A program made the translations under genes and the position numbers. 14,610 nucleotides of DNA. Origin: Chloroflexota bacterium (GTDB taxonomy: Bacteria; Chloroflexota; Dehalococcoidia; UBA2979). The notes beneath the pieces were generated by a model. It had not been told where the DNA came from. It did no database searches and saw only the letters and a program-made list of their open reading frames with translations. Below, one piece after another: positions 7,217-13,609 of this stretch (its first letter is position 1; each line of letters opens with the position of its first letter). The stretch lies in assembly GCA_009843585.1 (NCBI GenBank), contig VYDC01000110.1:5375-19984 (forward strand), read 5' to 3'.

Positions 7217-7222
7217 AGTGTA
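7217..7222 (-). promoter_or_regulatory. Candidate leaderless -10 for the LLM oxidoreductase gene
   Basis: On the minus strand TACACT is followed by CCCGCC and then the ATG at 7210. A -10 hexamer 6-7 nt before the start codon is the arrangement of leaderless mRNAs, common in several high-GC phyla. No Shine-Dalgarno sequence is seen between them. No -35 match is visible at 17 bp. Confidence 0.35.
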
Positions 7223-7261
7223 GGGACGCGGCTCGCCACCGGGCCATCCCATGTTGAGATC

Positions 7262-7294
7262 TGGGGGCCACGGCGGGAACCGAACCCGCGGTGG
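7262..7294 (-). other. tRNA T-arm-like hairpin followed by CCA (possible tRNA remnant)
   Basis: Read on the minus strand, CCACCGCGGG, a 7-nt loop TTCGGTT and CCCGCCGTGG form a 10-bp stem with one C-C mismatch. The inner five pairs and the TTC-start loop resemble a tRNA T-arm. Counting seven bases past it (CGTGGCC) and one discriminator gives an encoded CCA at 7264-7262. No matching 5' acceptor strand (GGCCACG), D-arm or anticodon arm was found upstream, and the loop has G where tRNAs have the conserved A58. It is therefore not a functional tRNA. It may be a degenerate 3' fragment, an attachment-site relic, or a plain hairpin. Confidence 0.3.
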
Positions 7295-7547
7295 GGGATC
7301 GCAGATTCGCGGGGTCCCTGCCGTCGGTCACTCGCCGTCACGCTCCGTCCCGATGAGCGGCCGATCTGAACCTGGCCGGGCCCGGGTCGTCACTCCCGAT
7401 GCCAACGCCTCACCGGCAGTCCTTACGCGGCGGGTGCCAATCGGGCGGGCCGTCGACAGAGGGATCGTCGATCACGGACGATGAGCGGGCGCTCGTGGCG
7501 AACGGGTTTGTGTACTCGGCATCTGAGCGGTCGTACTGGAGTCAGCG

Positions 7548-8708
7548 ATGGTCACCGGACACGAGGGAAACGTCGAGGCGATACGCCGCGCCATCCGCGA
7601 GGTCTGCCGCAAGTATCCGCCGTCGTACTGGCGCGAGCTGGACCGGGAGCGCGAGTACCCCACGGCCTTCGTCGATGAGCTGACCGAGCTGGGCTGGTTG
7701 GCGGCGCTCATTCCGACGGAGTTCGGCGGAGCCGGGCTGAGCTTGACCGAGGCGAGCGTGATCCTCGAGGAGGTCAATCGATCCGGGGGGAATTCGTCGG
7801 CCTGCCATGGCCAGATGTACACGATGGGTGTCCTGTTGAGACACGGCAGCAGCGCCCTGAAGGAGCGGTACCTGCCGCGGATCGCGAGCGGGGAGCTCCG
7901 GCTGCAGGCTTTCGGCGTGACGGAGCCCGAGGCGGGTTCTGAGACGACGCGCATCACGACCACGGCCGTCCGCGACGGCGACAGCTACCGGATCAACGGT
8001 CAGAAGGTCTTCATCTCGCGCGTGCTGCAATCAGACCTGATGGTGTTGCTGGCCCGCACGACACCCTACGCCGACCTGGACGACAAGACGCGGGGCCTCT
8101 CCGCGTTCGTCGTGGACCTTGCCGAGCAGACCTCCGCGATGAAGGTCCAGCCGCTCAGGCTCATGATCAACCAGCACACGAACGCACTCTTCTTCGACGA
8201 CCTCGTGGTGCCTCGGGACAACCTGATCGGCGAGGAGGGGGAGGGGTTCAGGTACATCATCGACTCGTGGAACGCGGAGCGGATCCTGATCGCCGCTGAG
8301 GCGCTCGGAGACGGTCGGTGGTTCATCGATCGGGCCGTTCGCTATGCGAGCGATCGCGTGGTGTTCGGGAGGCCGATCGGGGCGAATCAGGGGGTACAGT
8401 TCCCGCTCGCAGCGGCCCATGCCGACCTGGAGGCGGCCGACCTCGTGCGCTACCGGGCAGCGGAGAAGTTCGACCGTGGCGAGAGTTGCGGCCCCGAGGC
8501 GAACATGGCGAAGCTGCTGGCGTCGAAGGCCGCGTGGCAGGCCGCCAACGTCTGCCTCGACACCTTTGGCGGCGCCGGCTTCGATGTCGACAACGATGTG
8601 GAGCGGAAGTTCCGCGAGACGCGGCTGTGGTCCATCGCCCCGGTCAACAACAACCTGATCCTCGCCTATCTCGGGCAGCGCGTGCTCGGCCTGCCGCGCT
8701 CGTACTGA
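7548..8708 (+). CDS. Acyl-CoA dehydrogenase family protein
   Basis: FAD-dependent alpha,beta-dehydrogenation of an acyl-CoA, passing electrons to ETF. The 386-residue length is typical. The N-terminal helical domain runs to about 118; GVTEPEAGSETT (123-134) and GQKVFIS (151-157) are the FAD/substrate-binding beta-domain motifs; the C-terminal domain includes VVFGRPIGANQGVQFPLA (271-288) and LDTFGGAGFDVDNDVERKFRETR (337-359). At the position of the MCAD catalytic Glu (IYEGT) this protein reads IAPVN, so Pro365 replaces it. Glu244 in NAERILIA sits where isovaleryl-CoA and long-chain dehydrogenases carry their base, so it is the likely substitute. ATG 7548 has GGAG at 7538-7541, 6-nt spacing. 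The hairpin at 8733-8768 and a separate promoter candidate suggest it is not in the same transcript as the transporter genes. Confidence 0.93.
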   Translation: MVTGHEGNVEAIRRAIREVCRKYPPSYWRELDREREYPTAFVDELTELGWLAALIPTEFGGAGLSLTEASVILEEVNRSGGNSSACHGQMYTMGVLLRHGSSALKERYLPRIASGELRLQAFGVTEPEAGSETTRITTTAVRDGDSYRINGQKVFISRVLQSDLMVLLARTTPYADLDDKTRGLSAFVVDLAEQTSAMKVQPLRLMINQHTNALFFDDLVVPRDNLIGEEGEGFRYIIDSWNAERILIAAEALGDGRWFIDRAVRYASDRVVFGRPIGANQGVQFPLAAAHADLEAADLVRYRAAEKFDRGESCGPEANMAKLLASKAAWQAANVCLDTFGGAGFDVDNDVERKFRETRLWSIAPVNNNLILAYLGQRVLGLPRSY

Positions 8709-8732
8709 CGGCGGAGACGGACAGCATCGCCC

Positions 8733-8768
8733 GCCGGATGGGGCGCCGGTAGGGGGACCCCGTCCGGC
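8733..8768 (+). terminator. Hairpin after the acyl-CoA dehydrogenase gene
   Basis: GCCGGATGGGG (8733-8743) pairs with CCCCGTCCGGC (8758-8768) over 11 bp, with one G-U wobble and a 14-nt loop. It starts 25 bp after the stop codon, the right place for a terminator. There is no U-tract, so termination would be of the type proposed for high-GC bacteria or Rho-assisted. Confidence 0.45.
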
Positions 8769-8960
8769 CACGGCGATCGCGCCCGACTCCGCGCGAGGCT
8801 TCGCCCGGCCAGGGATCCGGCACGTCTCGGAGAGCCCATTGGCGGGCTCCGTGGACGCGGCCGCGGTCGGCCTGTCGTGGCCCGCGGGATGCTCCCGGGA
8901 GCCGCCGGTCGAGACTCAGCCAGGGGCACTCGTCGGGGCCGCGAGACCCCTCCCGCAGCG

Positions 8961-8990
8961 TTGTGCGCGGCAAAACGGGTGTGGTAGGCT
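8961..8990 (+). promoter_or_regulatory. Promoter candidate for the transporter operon
   Basis: TTGTGC (8961-8966) and TAGGCT (8985-8990) are separated by 18 bp, and the -10 is preceded by TGG, giving an extended -10 (TGnTAGGCT). Transcription would start near 8997, giving a leader of about 66 nt. It is the best sigma-70-like promoter seen in the window. Confidence 0.5.
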
Positions 8991-9062
8991 CCCGTCCCGA
9001 TTTCGAACGCGCGGAAGGAGACCTGGCCGGCCACCGGGAGATCACGATTAGGAGTAGCTGAC

Positions 9063-10811
9063 GTGCGACGTGTAGCGGAGATGGGGACGAGGCTAGGGAC
9101 CGGGTTCCGGCGCGCCGCGCCCTGGAGCCTGATCGTCGCGTTGCTGCTGGTGGCGTCCGCAGCCTGCGGGGACGACGACGAGGACGTGGCGACGACCCCC
9201 GCACCGGCGCAGCCGGCGGCGACGCAGGCTGCCGCGGAAGCAGAGCGCGAGCCGGAGGGCACGCTGACGGTGATCGCGGGGTTCGGCAGCGAGCGCTTCC
9301 TGCTGCGCACCGCCACCGGCGAGGCCGCTCTCTCCGTGATCGCCGAGCCGCTCGTCTGGTGGGACTGGGAGACCGATACGCCGACCAACGGCGCCATCCT
9401 TGAGAGCTTTGAGAGCTCCGAGAACGCCGACGGCAGCGTGGACTGGACCTTCAAGATCAAGCCGGGGATCAAGTTCCACAAGGGCTACGGCGAAGTCACC
9501 GCCGAGGATGTGAAGTTCACCCTGACCGAGTTCCTGAAGGAGGGGTCGGTCAACGCGAACACGTCGATCCTCACCACCTTCTTCGGCAAGGACCCGGACA
9601 ACATCGTGGTCGTGGACGACCTCACGCTCACCATCCACCAGCCGCAGCCGATGAACCCGATCGAGGTCTTCCGGGTGATGTCGCCCGACGACGGCGGGCG
9701 GACGCTGCGCCCCTTCTCGAAGGCCTACTTCGAGCAGGTGGGCGAGGACGAGTTCGCGCGCAACCCGGTCTACGCCGGCCCGTACGAGTTCGTCTCGCAG
9801 GTGCCCGGCGTGAGCATGACGGTCAGGGCCGTCGAGGACCACTACCGGGTGACCCCCGGGTACGAGGAGATCGTCTACCTCAACGTTCAGGACGACTCGA
9901 CCCGGGTCGCGATGCTGCGCACCGGTGAGGTCGACATCGCGCAGGTGCCGGCGCGACTGGTGGGCGAGCTCGAAGCGGCCGGGATCCGGATCGCCATCGC
10001 CCAGAACGCCGTTGAGCCCTTTATCGCGTTCGGCGGCCTGTACCCCACCCGCCCCAACTACGATCCATCACTGCCGTGGGCGGGTGACGATCCGATGTCG
10101 GAGCGGTCGATTCAGGTGCGCAGGGCGCTCAGCCTCGCCGTCGATCGCCAGGCGATAGTCGACAAGATCCTGTTCGGCTACGGCGAGCCGGGTGTGCTGA
10201 GCTTCTCGTTCATCAGGCCGGGCATGCCCTGGTGGAACGATGACTGGACGCCGGATCCGTACGATCCCGAGCAGGCCAAGCAGCTCATGACGGATGCGGG
10301 ATACCCCGACTGCTTCGACATCAAGATCTGGCTGATCAACGGCCAGGTCTACGGCCCGGACATCGGCGAGGCCGTGGCGCAGATGTGGGAGGCGAACCTC
10401 GGCTGCAACGTCATCCGGAACCAGGCCGACTACCGCCCGGGGCTGCGGAGCATGCTCTTCGACCGCACGACGGGGGATGAGGGCGGCTGGACGTGGTCCT
10501 TCGAGGGCGGCCCGATCGTCCGCCCGACCCGCTACGCCTGCCTCCACGGCGGGCCGACCTTCGCGACGCTGACGCACACGGAGCTCCCGTACTTCGATGT
10601 CCTGTGCGAGCAGCTCAACAAGGAGACCGACATCGAGCGGCAGATTCAGCTCGAGCGGGAGCTGGGCAATGAGATCTACCGGTCGTACCCGACGATCCCG
10701 ATCGCCTCGCTGCACCTGACTCAGGGTGTGGGCCCGAACGTCGGGACATGGGATCAGGTCTCGCCACGGCGCGGCCCGCTCTCGTATCTCGAGTTTGTGT
10801 ACCCGGAGTAG
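9063..10811 (+). CDS. ABC transporter substrate-binding lipoprotein, family 5 (SBP_bac_5; peptide/nickel/opine type)
   Basis: Extracytoplasmic, lipid-anchored receptor that captures a solute and delivers it to the permeases encoded downstream. The 582-residue protein begins with a basic n-region and hydrophobic core (about 21-34) ending in ASAAC, with Cys35 as the presumed lipidated residue; the lipobox has Ser at -3, slightly unusual. An Asp/Glu patch and a low-complexity Ala/Pro/Thr linker (37-60) follow. Family marks are AEPLVWWDWETDTPTNGAI (94-112), WTFKIKPGIKFHKG (128-141), VTAEDVKFTLTEF (145-157) and, around 340-360, IQVRRALSLAVDRQAIVDKI. The start is GTG 9063 with AGGAG at 9050-9054 and 8-nt spacing. 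First gene of the operon under the 8961-8990 promoter. The solute may be a peptide or another compound; the sequence does not tell. Confidence 0.94.
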   Translation: MRRVAEMGTRLGTGFRRAAPWSLIVALLLVASAACGDDDEDVATTPAPAQPAATQAAAEAEREPEGTLTVIAGFGSERFLLRTATGEAALSVIAEPLVWWDWETDTPTNGAILESFESSENADGSVDWTFKIKPGIKFHKGYGEVTAEDVKFTLTEFLKEGSVNANTSILTTFFGKDPDNIVVVDDLTLTIHQPQPMNPIEVFRVMSPDDGGRTLRPFSKAYFEQVGEDEFARNPVYAGPYEFVSQVPGVSMTVRAVEDHYRVTPGYEEIVYLNVQDDSTRVAMLRTGEVDIAQVPARLVGELEAAGIRIAIAQNAVEPFIAFGGLYPTRPNYDPSLPWAGDDPMSERSIQVRRALSLAVDRQAIVDKILFGYGEPGVLSFSFIRPGMPWWNDDWTPDPYDPEQAKQLMTDAGYPDCFDIKIWLINGQVYGPDIGEAVAQMWEANLGCNVIRNQADYRPGLRSMLFDRTTGDEGGWTWSFEGGPIVRPTRYACLHGGPTFATLTHTELPYFDVLCEQLNKETDIERQIQLERELGNEIYRSYPTIPIASLHLTQGVGPNVGTWDQVSPRRGPLSYLEFVYPE

Positions 10812-10830
10812 TTCTCGGAGCGACCTGTTC

Positions 10831-10874
10831 GGAGCGATTGCCTGCTGGCGCGGAGCGCCGCAGGCAATCGCTCC
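10831..10874 (+). repeat. Very stable intercistronic hairpin (20-bp stem) after the binding-protein gene
   Basis: GGAGCGATTGCCTGC (10831-10845) is the exact reverse complement of 10860-10874. Inside, after one unpaired T (10846), GGCGC and GCGCC pair around a 3-nt GGA loop. The result is a 20-bp stem with a single bulge. It begins 19 bp after the binding-protein stop and ends 65 bp before the hydrolase start. No U-tract follows (CTGCGTGCG), so it is not a classical terminator. In importer operons such hairpins commonly protect the binding-protein mRNA 3' end and lower downstream expression, so that the binding protein is in excess. It could also be a REP-like dispersed palindrome. A 9-bp direct repeat TCGGAGCGA (10815-10823 and 10829-10837) overlaps its left edge. 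Confidence 0.85.
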
Positions 10875-10939
10875 CTGCGTGCGCGGCCACCGGAAGAGAC
10901 AGGCCATCGTAGGAGACAGACGAGGCTAGGGGAGACCGG

Positions 10940-11776
10940 ATGGTCGCCGCGCCGGCGGACTGTTTCGTTGAGGTCAATGGTCTCCGGCTCCACTACCTCG
11001 ACTGGGGTGGGCCGAGCGACGATGTACTGCTCCTGCTGCACGGCATCACGGGAAACTGTCACGCCTGGGATGACTTCGCCGAGCACGTGCGCGACGACTA
11101 CCGCGTCCTCGCTCTCGACCAGCGCGGTCACGGCGCGAGCGAGCACGCTCCCGAGGGGTACCCGGTAACCGCATTCGCCTCCGACATCGCCGAGTTCCGG
11201 CGGGCGCTCGGGTTCGGGCGGTTCGATCTCGTGGGGACCTCCCTCGGGGCCCGCAACGCGATGCCCTACGCGGCTGAGCACTCCGCCTCACTCAGGCACC
11301 TGGTGCTGGTCGACGCCGGGCCCGAGGTCGAGCGGAGCGGCGCGAGGACTCTCATGGCGGGCGTCGGTGCGGAGCGCCCGCTTGCGTTCCGCAGCCGCGA
11401 GGAGGCTGCAGAGTACTTCCGACTGCGGAACCCCAACACGTCACCGAAGCAGGTCGAACGTTCGATCGACTATGGCCTCCGGCTCAACTGGGCGGAGAAG
11501 CTGGTCTGGCGGCACGACCCCGACCTCCTCTGGATCACCGGCTCGGCCGGTGCCAGGGAGATCCCGCTCCTGTGGGAGTCGTGTGGGAGGATCAGCTGCC
11601 CGACCCTGATCCTGCGCGGTGAGGACAGCGACATCCTCGGCCGCAGGACGGTGGAGCGGATGCTCGAGGTGATGCCGACCGCCACCGCCGAGGAGGTCCC
11701 GGGGGCCGGGCACAGCATCCTCATCGACCAGCCGGACCGCTTCGAGCGTGCCGTCCGGGCATTCCTGGCCGGCTGA
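10940..11776 (+). CDS. Alpha/beta-fold hydrolase
   Basis: A 278-residue cytoplasmic hydrolase (no signal peptide) of the esterase/lactonase/epoxide-hydrolase/C-C hydrolase superfamily. LLLLHGITGNCHAWDDF (30-46) carries the HG oxyanion motif; LDQRGHGASE (59-68) follows. The nucleophile elbow is GTSLG with Ser101, the acid is probably Asp231 in GEDSDIL, and the base is His258 in GAGHSI. The triad is complete. A cap region lies at about 135-210. ATG 10940 has AGGGGAG at 10928-10934. It is placed inside the importer operon, between the binding protein and the first permease, whose ATG follows its stop by only 3 bp, so hydrolysis of the imported compound is the simplest reading. The actual bond cleaved (ester, lactone, amide, C-C) is unknown. 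Confidence 0.92.
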   Translation: MVAAPADCFVEVNGLRLHYLDWGGPSDDVLLLLHGITGNCHAWDDFAEHVRDDYRVLALDQRGHGASEHAPEGYPVTAFASDIAEFRRALGFGRFDLVGTSLGARNAMPYAAEHSASLRHLVLVDAGPEVERSGARTLMAGVGAERPLAFRSREEAAEYFRLRNPNTSPKQVERSIDYGLRLNWAEKLVWRHDPDLLWITGSAGAREIPLLWESCGRISCPTLILRGEDSDILGRRTVERMLEVMPTATAEEVPGAGHSILIDQPDRFERAVRAFLAG

Positions 11777-11779
11777 GCG

Positions 11780-12694
11780 ATGGGATGGTTCATCGCCCAG
11801 CGGATCGTCCATGCCATCTTCGCGATGTTCGTGATCACCGTCGTGATCTTCGGCACCGTGAGGTTGAGCGGCGACCCGGCGCGCATGATGATCTCCGATG
11901 AGGCCCCCCACGAGCAGTACCTGGAGATGCGGAGACTCCTGCTCCTTGATCGACCCATTCCGGAGCAGTACTGGCGCTGGGTGTCGCAGGCCGCTCAGGG
12001 CGACTTCGGGATCTCGCTCCGCTACCAGATCCCGGTCTCGGAGCTGGTGTCGACGAGGCTGCCGGCGACGCTCGAGCTGGCCGTCGCGGCCTACGGGTTC
12101 ACGCTGCTGATGGGACTGACGATCGGCGGCTACTCCGCCGCGTTCCGGGGCTCGGTGCTCGACGCTGCCGCCCGCCTGCTGGCCGTGATGGGCCAGGCGG
12201 CTCCGAACTTCTGGATGGGGATCATGCTCGTCCTCGTCTTTGCCGTCTGGCTGAACTGGCTGCCGTCCGGTGGCCGGGGAGAGTGGCGGCATCTGGTTCT
12301 GCCGGCGATCACGCTCGGCTGGGCCCCGGTGGCGGGCCTGATGCGGATCACCCGCTCGAGCATGATCGAGGTACTCAGCAGCGACTACGTCAGGCTCGCC
12401 CGCGTGAAGGGGGTCGGTGAGACGAGTGTGCTGTGGAAGCACGCCTTCAAGAACGGCGCGCTGCCGATCCTGACCTTCGCATCGCTCGTCTTTCTCGGCC
12501 TGATCCGTGGGTCGGTGATCGTGGAGACGGTGTTCTTCTGGCCGGGTATCGGCCTGCTGGTGCTCGAGGGAGTGAACAACCGTGACTTTCAGGTCGTGCA
12601 GGCGATCGTCCTGCTGTTCAGCTCGTGGGTGGTATTCGGGAACTTGATCGTCGATATCCTCTACGTCTATCTCAATCCGAAGATCAAGCACTAG
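11780..12694 (+). CDS. ABC transporter permease, DppB/OppB type
   Basis: Inner-membrane subunit of the importer, 304 residues. It has the family pattern: a first membrane helix at 9-28 (IVHAIFAMFVITVVIFGTVR), an external loop with the typical GDFGISLRYQIPVSELVSTRLPATLEL (74-100), then about five more helices (roughly 99-121, 134-160, 172-190, 231-251 and 275-297). The cytoplasmic EAA coupling loop is DYVRLARVKGVGETSVLWKH (202-221) followed by AFKNGALP. FFWPGIGLLVLEGVNNRDF (252-270) is the usual C-terminal motif. ATG 11780 lies 3 bp after the hydrolase stop, implying translational coupling. It pairs with the DppC-type permease next to it. Confidence 0.94.
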   Translation: MGWFIAQRIVHAIFAMFVITVVIFGTVRLSGDPARMMISDEAPHEQYLEMRRLLLLDRPIPEQYWRWVSQAAQGDFGISLRYQIPVSELVSTRLPATLELAVAAYGFTLLMGLTIGGYSAAFRGSVLDAAARLLAVMGQAAPNFWMGIMLVLVFAVWLNWLPSGGRGEWRHLVLPAITLGWAPVAGLMRITRSSMIEVLSSDYVRLARVKGVGETSVLWKHAFKNGALPILTFASLVFLGLIRGSVIVETVFFWPGIGLLVLEGVNNRDFQVVQAIVLLFSSWVVFGNLIVDILYVYLNPKIKH

Positions 12695-12711
12695 CTCGAG
12701 AGGACCCATCG

Positions 12712-13599
12712 GTGACCACGGACATCGAAGTCGACAAGGCTCCGGCGAGGATGGTCGCCGCGCCTTCGCGATTCGCGATGCCGATTCTGCCGGCTCTCTC
12801 GCTCGCGGTCATGGTCAGCCTGGTCCTGGTCGCGTTGTTCGCACCGCTCCTTGCCCCGCACAGCGAACGGCACGGTCAGCTGCAGTACAGCCTCGAGCCA
12901 CCCGTCTTTGATGGCGGCACGACACGCTTCCTGCTGGGAACGGACATCCACGGGCGGGATCAGCTGAGTCGGGTGATCTACGGTGCGAGAATCTCGGTCT
13001 CGGTCGTTGTGGTGATCCTCGTGTTCAAGACGCTGATCGGAGTCGGCCTGGGGCTGGTGGCCGGCTTCTTCGGAGGCATCTGGGACTCCGTGATCATGAG
13101 CACCGTCGACATCCTGATCGCGTTTCCGGCCTTCCTCTTGGCGATCCTGATGGCAGTGATCTTCGGTCCGAGCTTCTTCAACGTCATCCTGATTATTACG
13201 CTCTTTATCTGGCCTCCGACGGCGCGCCAGGTGCGGGTGGAAGTGCTGGCACTGAAGCAGCAGGACTTCGTGACGCTCGCCCGCTGCGCCGGGTCGCCGA
13301 ACACGCGGATCATGATGAAGCACATCCTGCCGGGTGTGATCCCGACCGTGCTCGTCATCACCACGCTGCAGGTCGGCACCGTCATCCTCTTCGAGGCGGC
13401 GCTCAGCTTCCTCGGCGTCGGGATTCCTCCGCCCGCCCCGTCGTGGGGCGGCATGGTCTCCGAGGGGCGCGCGCAGCTGACATCGGCCCCGTGGCTCTCG
13501 ATCGTCCCGGGGTTCGCGATCTTCGTGACCGTCCTGGCGACCAACACGCTGGGGGACTGGTTGCGTGACCGCCTCGATCCACGTCTCCAGACGCTGTAG
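12712..13599 (+). CDS. ABC transporter permease, DppC/OppC type
   Basis: Second inner-membrane subunit, 295 residues. The first helix is at about 25-48 (ILPALSLAVMVSLVLVALFA); LLGTDIHGRDQLSRVIYGAR (74-93) is the diagnostic DppC segment; helices follow at about 95-120, 127-151, 155-170, 208-236 and 262-281. The EAA loop is DFVTLARCAGSPNTRIMMKH (185-204) with ILPG after it. The C-terminus GDWLRDRLDPRLQ is typical. Chosen start is GTG 12712, with AGAGGA at 12699-12704 and 7-nt spacing, 17 bp after the DppB-type stop. A longer in-frame start at 12625 would overlap the upstream gene and adds a leader unlike the family. Confidence 0.93.
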   Translation: MTTDIEVDKAPARMVAAPSRFAMPILPALSLAVMVSLVLVALFAPLLAPHSERHGQLQYSLEPPVFDGGTTRFLLGTDIHGRDQLSRVIYGARISVSVVVVILVFKTLIGVGLGLVAGFFGGIWDSVIMSTVDILIAFPAFLLAILMAVIFGPSFFNVILIITLFIWPPTARQVRVEVLALKQQDFVTLARCAGSPNTRIMMKHILPGVIPTVLVITTLQVGTVILFEAALSFLGVGIPPPAPSWGGMVSEGRAQLTSAPWLSIVPGFAIFVTVLATNTLGDWLRDRLDPRLQTL

Positions 13600-13609
13600 G
13601 GAGGACGCG

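Larger units (their letters stand above)
7211..7547. other. Divergent 337-bp spacer without a gene
   Basis: This spacer lies between the LLM oxidoreductase gene (minus) and the acyl-CoA dehydrogenase gene (plus). It holds the TACACT -10 candidate, the T-arm-like hairpin at 7262-7294 and a 10-bp GC palindrome, CCGGGCCCGG, near 7377. Open frames across it have no family resemblance; the plus-strand frame reading GGHGGNRTRGG is the usual shadow of a T-arm-like sequence. Immediately before 7548 the ribosome site GGAG (7538-7541) is clear, but no convincing promoter for the dehydrogenase gene was found. Confidence 0.7.
8709..9062. other. 354-bp spacer: hairpin, promoter candidate and 5' leader of the binding-protein gene
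   Basis: This spacer holds a stem after the dehydrogenase gene (8733-8768), a second 6-bp hairpin (8832-8849, GAGCCC/GGGCTC), a 12-bp palindrome GCTCCCGGGAGC (8891-8902), the promoter candidate at 8961-8990, and two purine-rich ribosome-site-like runs at 9013-9020 and 9050-9054. Frames across it show no recognisable protein. Confidence 0.75.

Noticed and set aside
7255..7345. A complete tRNA gene on the minus strand
   Set aside because: Only a T-arm-like stem and CCA were found. The 5' acceptor partner, D-arm and anticodon arm could not be placed.
7251..7484. Short plus-strand open frame reading GGHGGNRTRGG
   Set aside because: It crosses the T-arm-like hairpin and resembles the well-known spurious proteins predicted over tRNA 3' ends.
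8839..9051. A 70-codon plus-strand frame in the spacer before the binding-protein gene
   Set aside because: No ribosome site, Arg/Pro/Gly-rich and without homologous pattern; it overlaps the promoter candidate.
11441..12709. A 422-residue minus-strand open frame opposite the hydrolase and DppB-type permease
   Set aside because: Composition is His/Asp/Arg-rich, typical of the complement of membrane-protein codons; no domain pattern.
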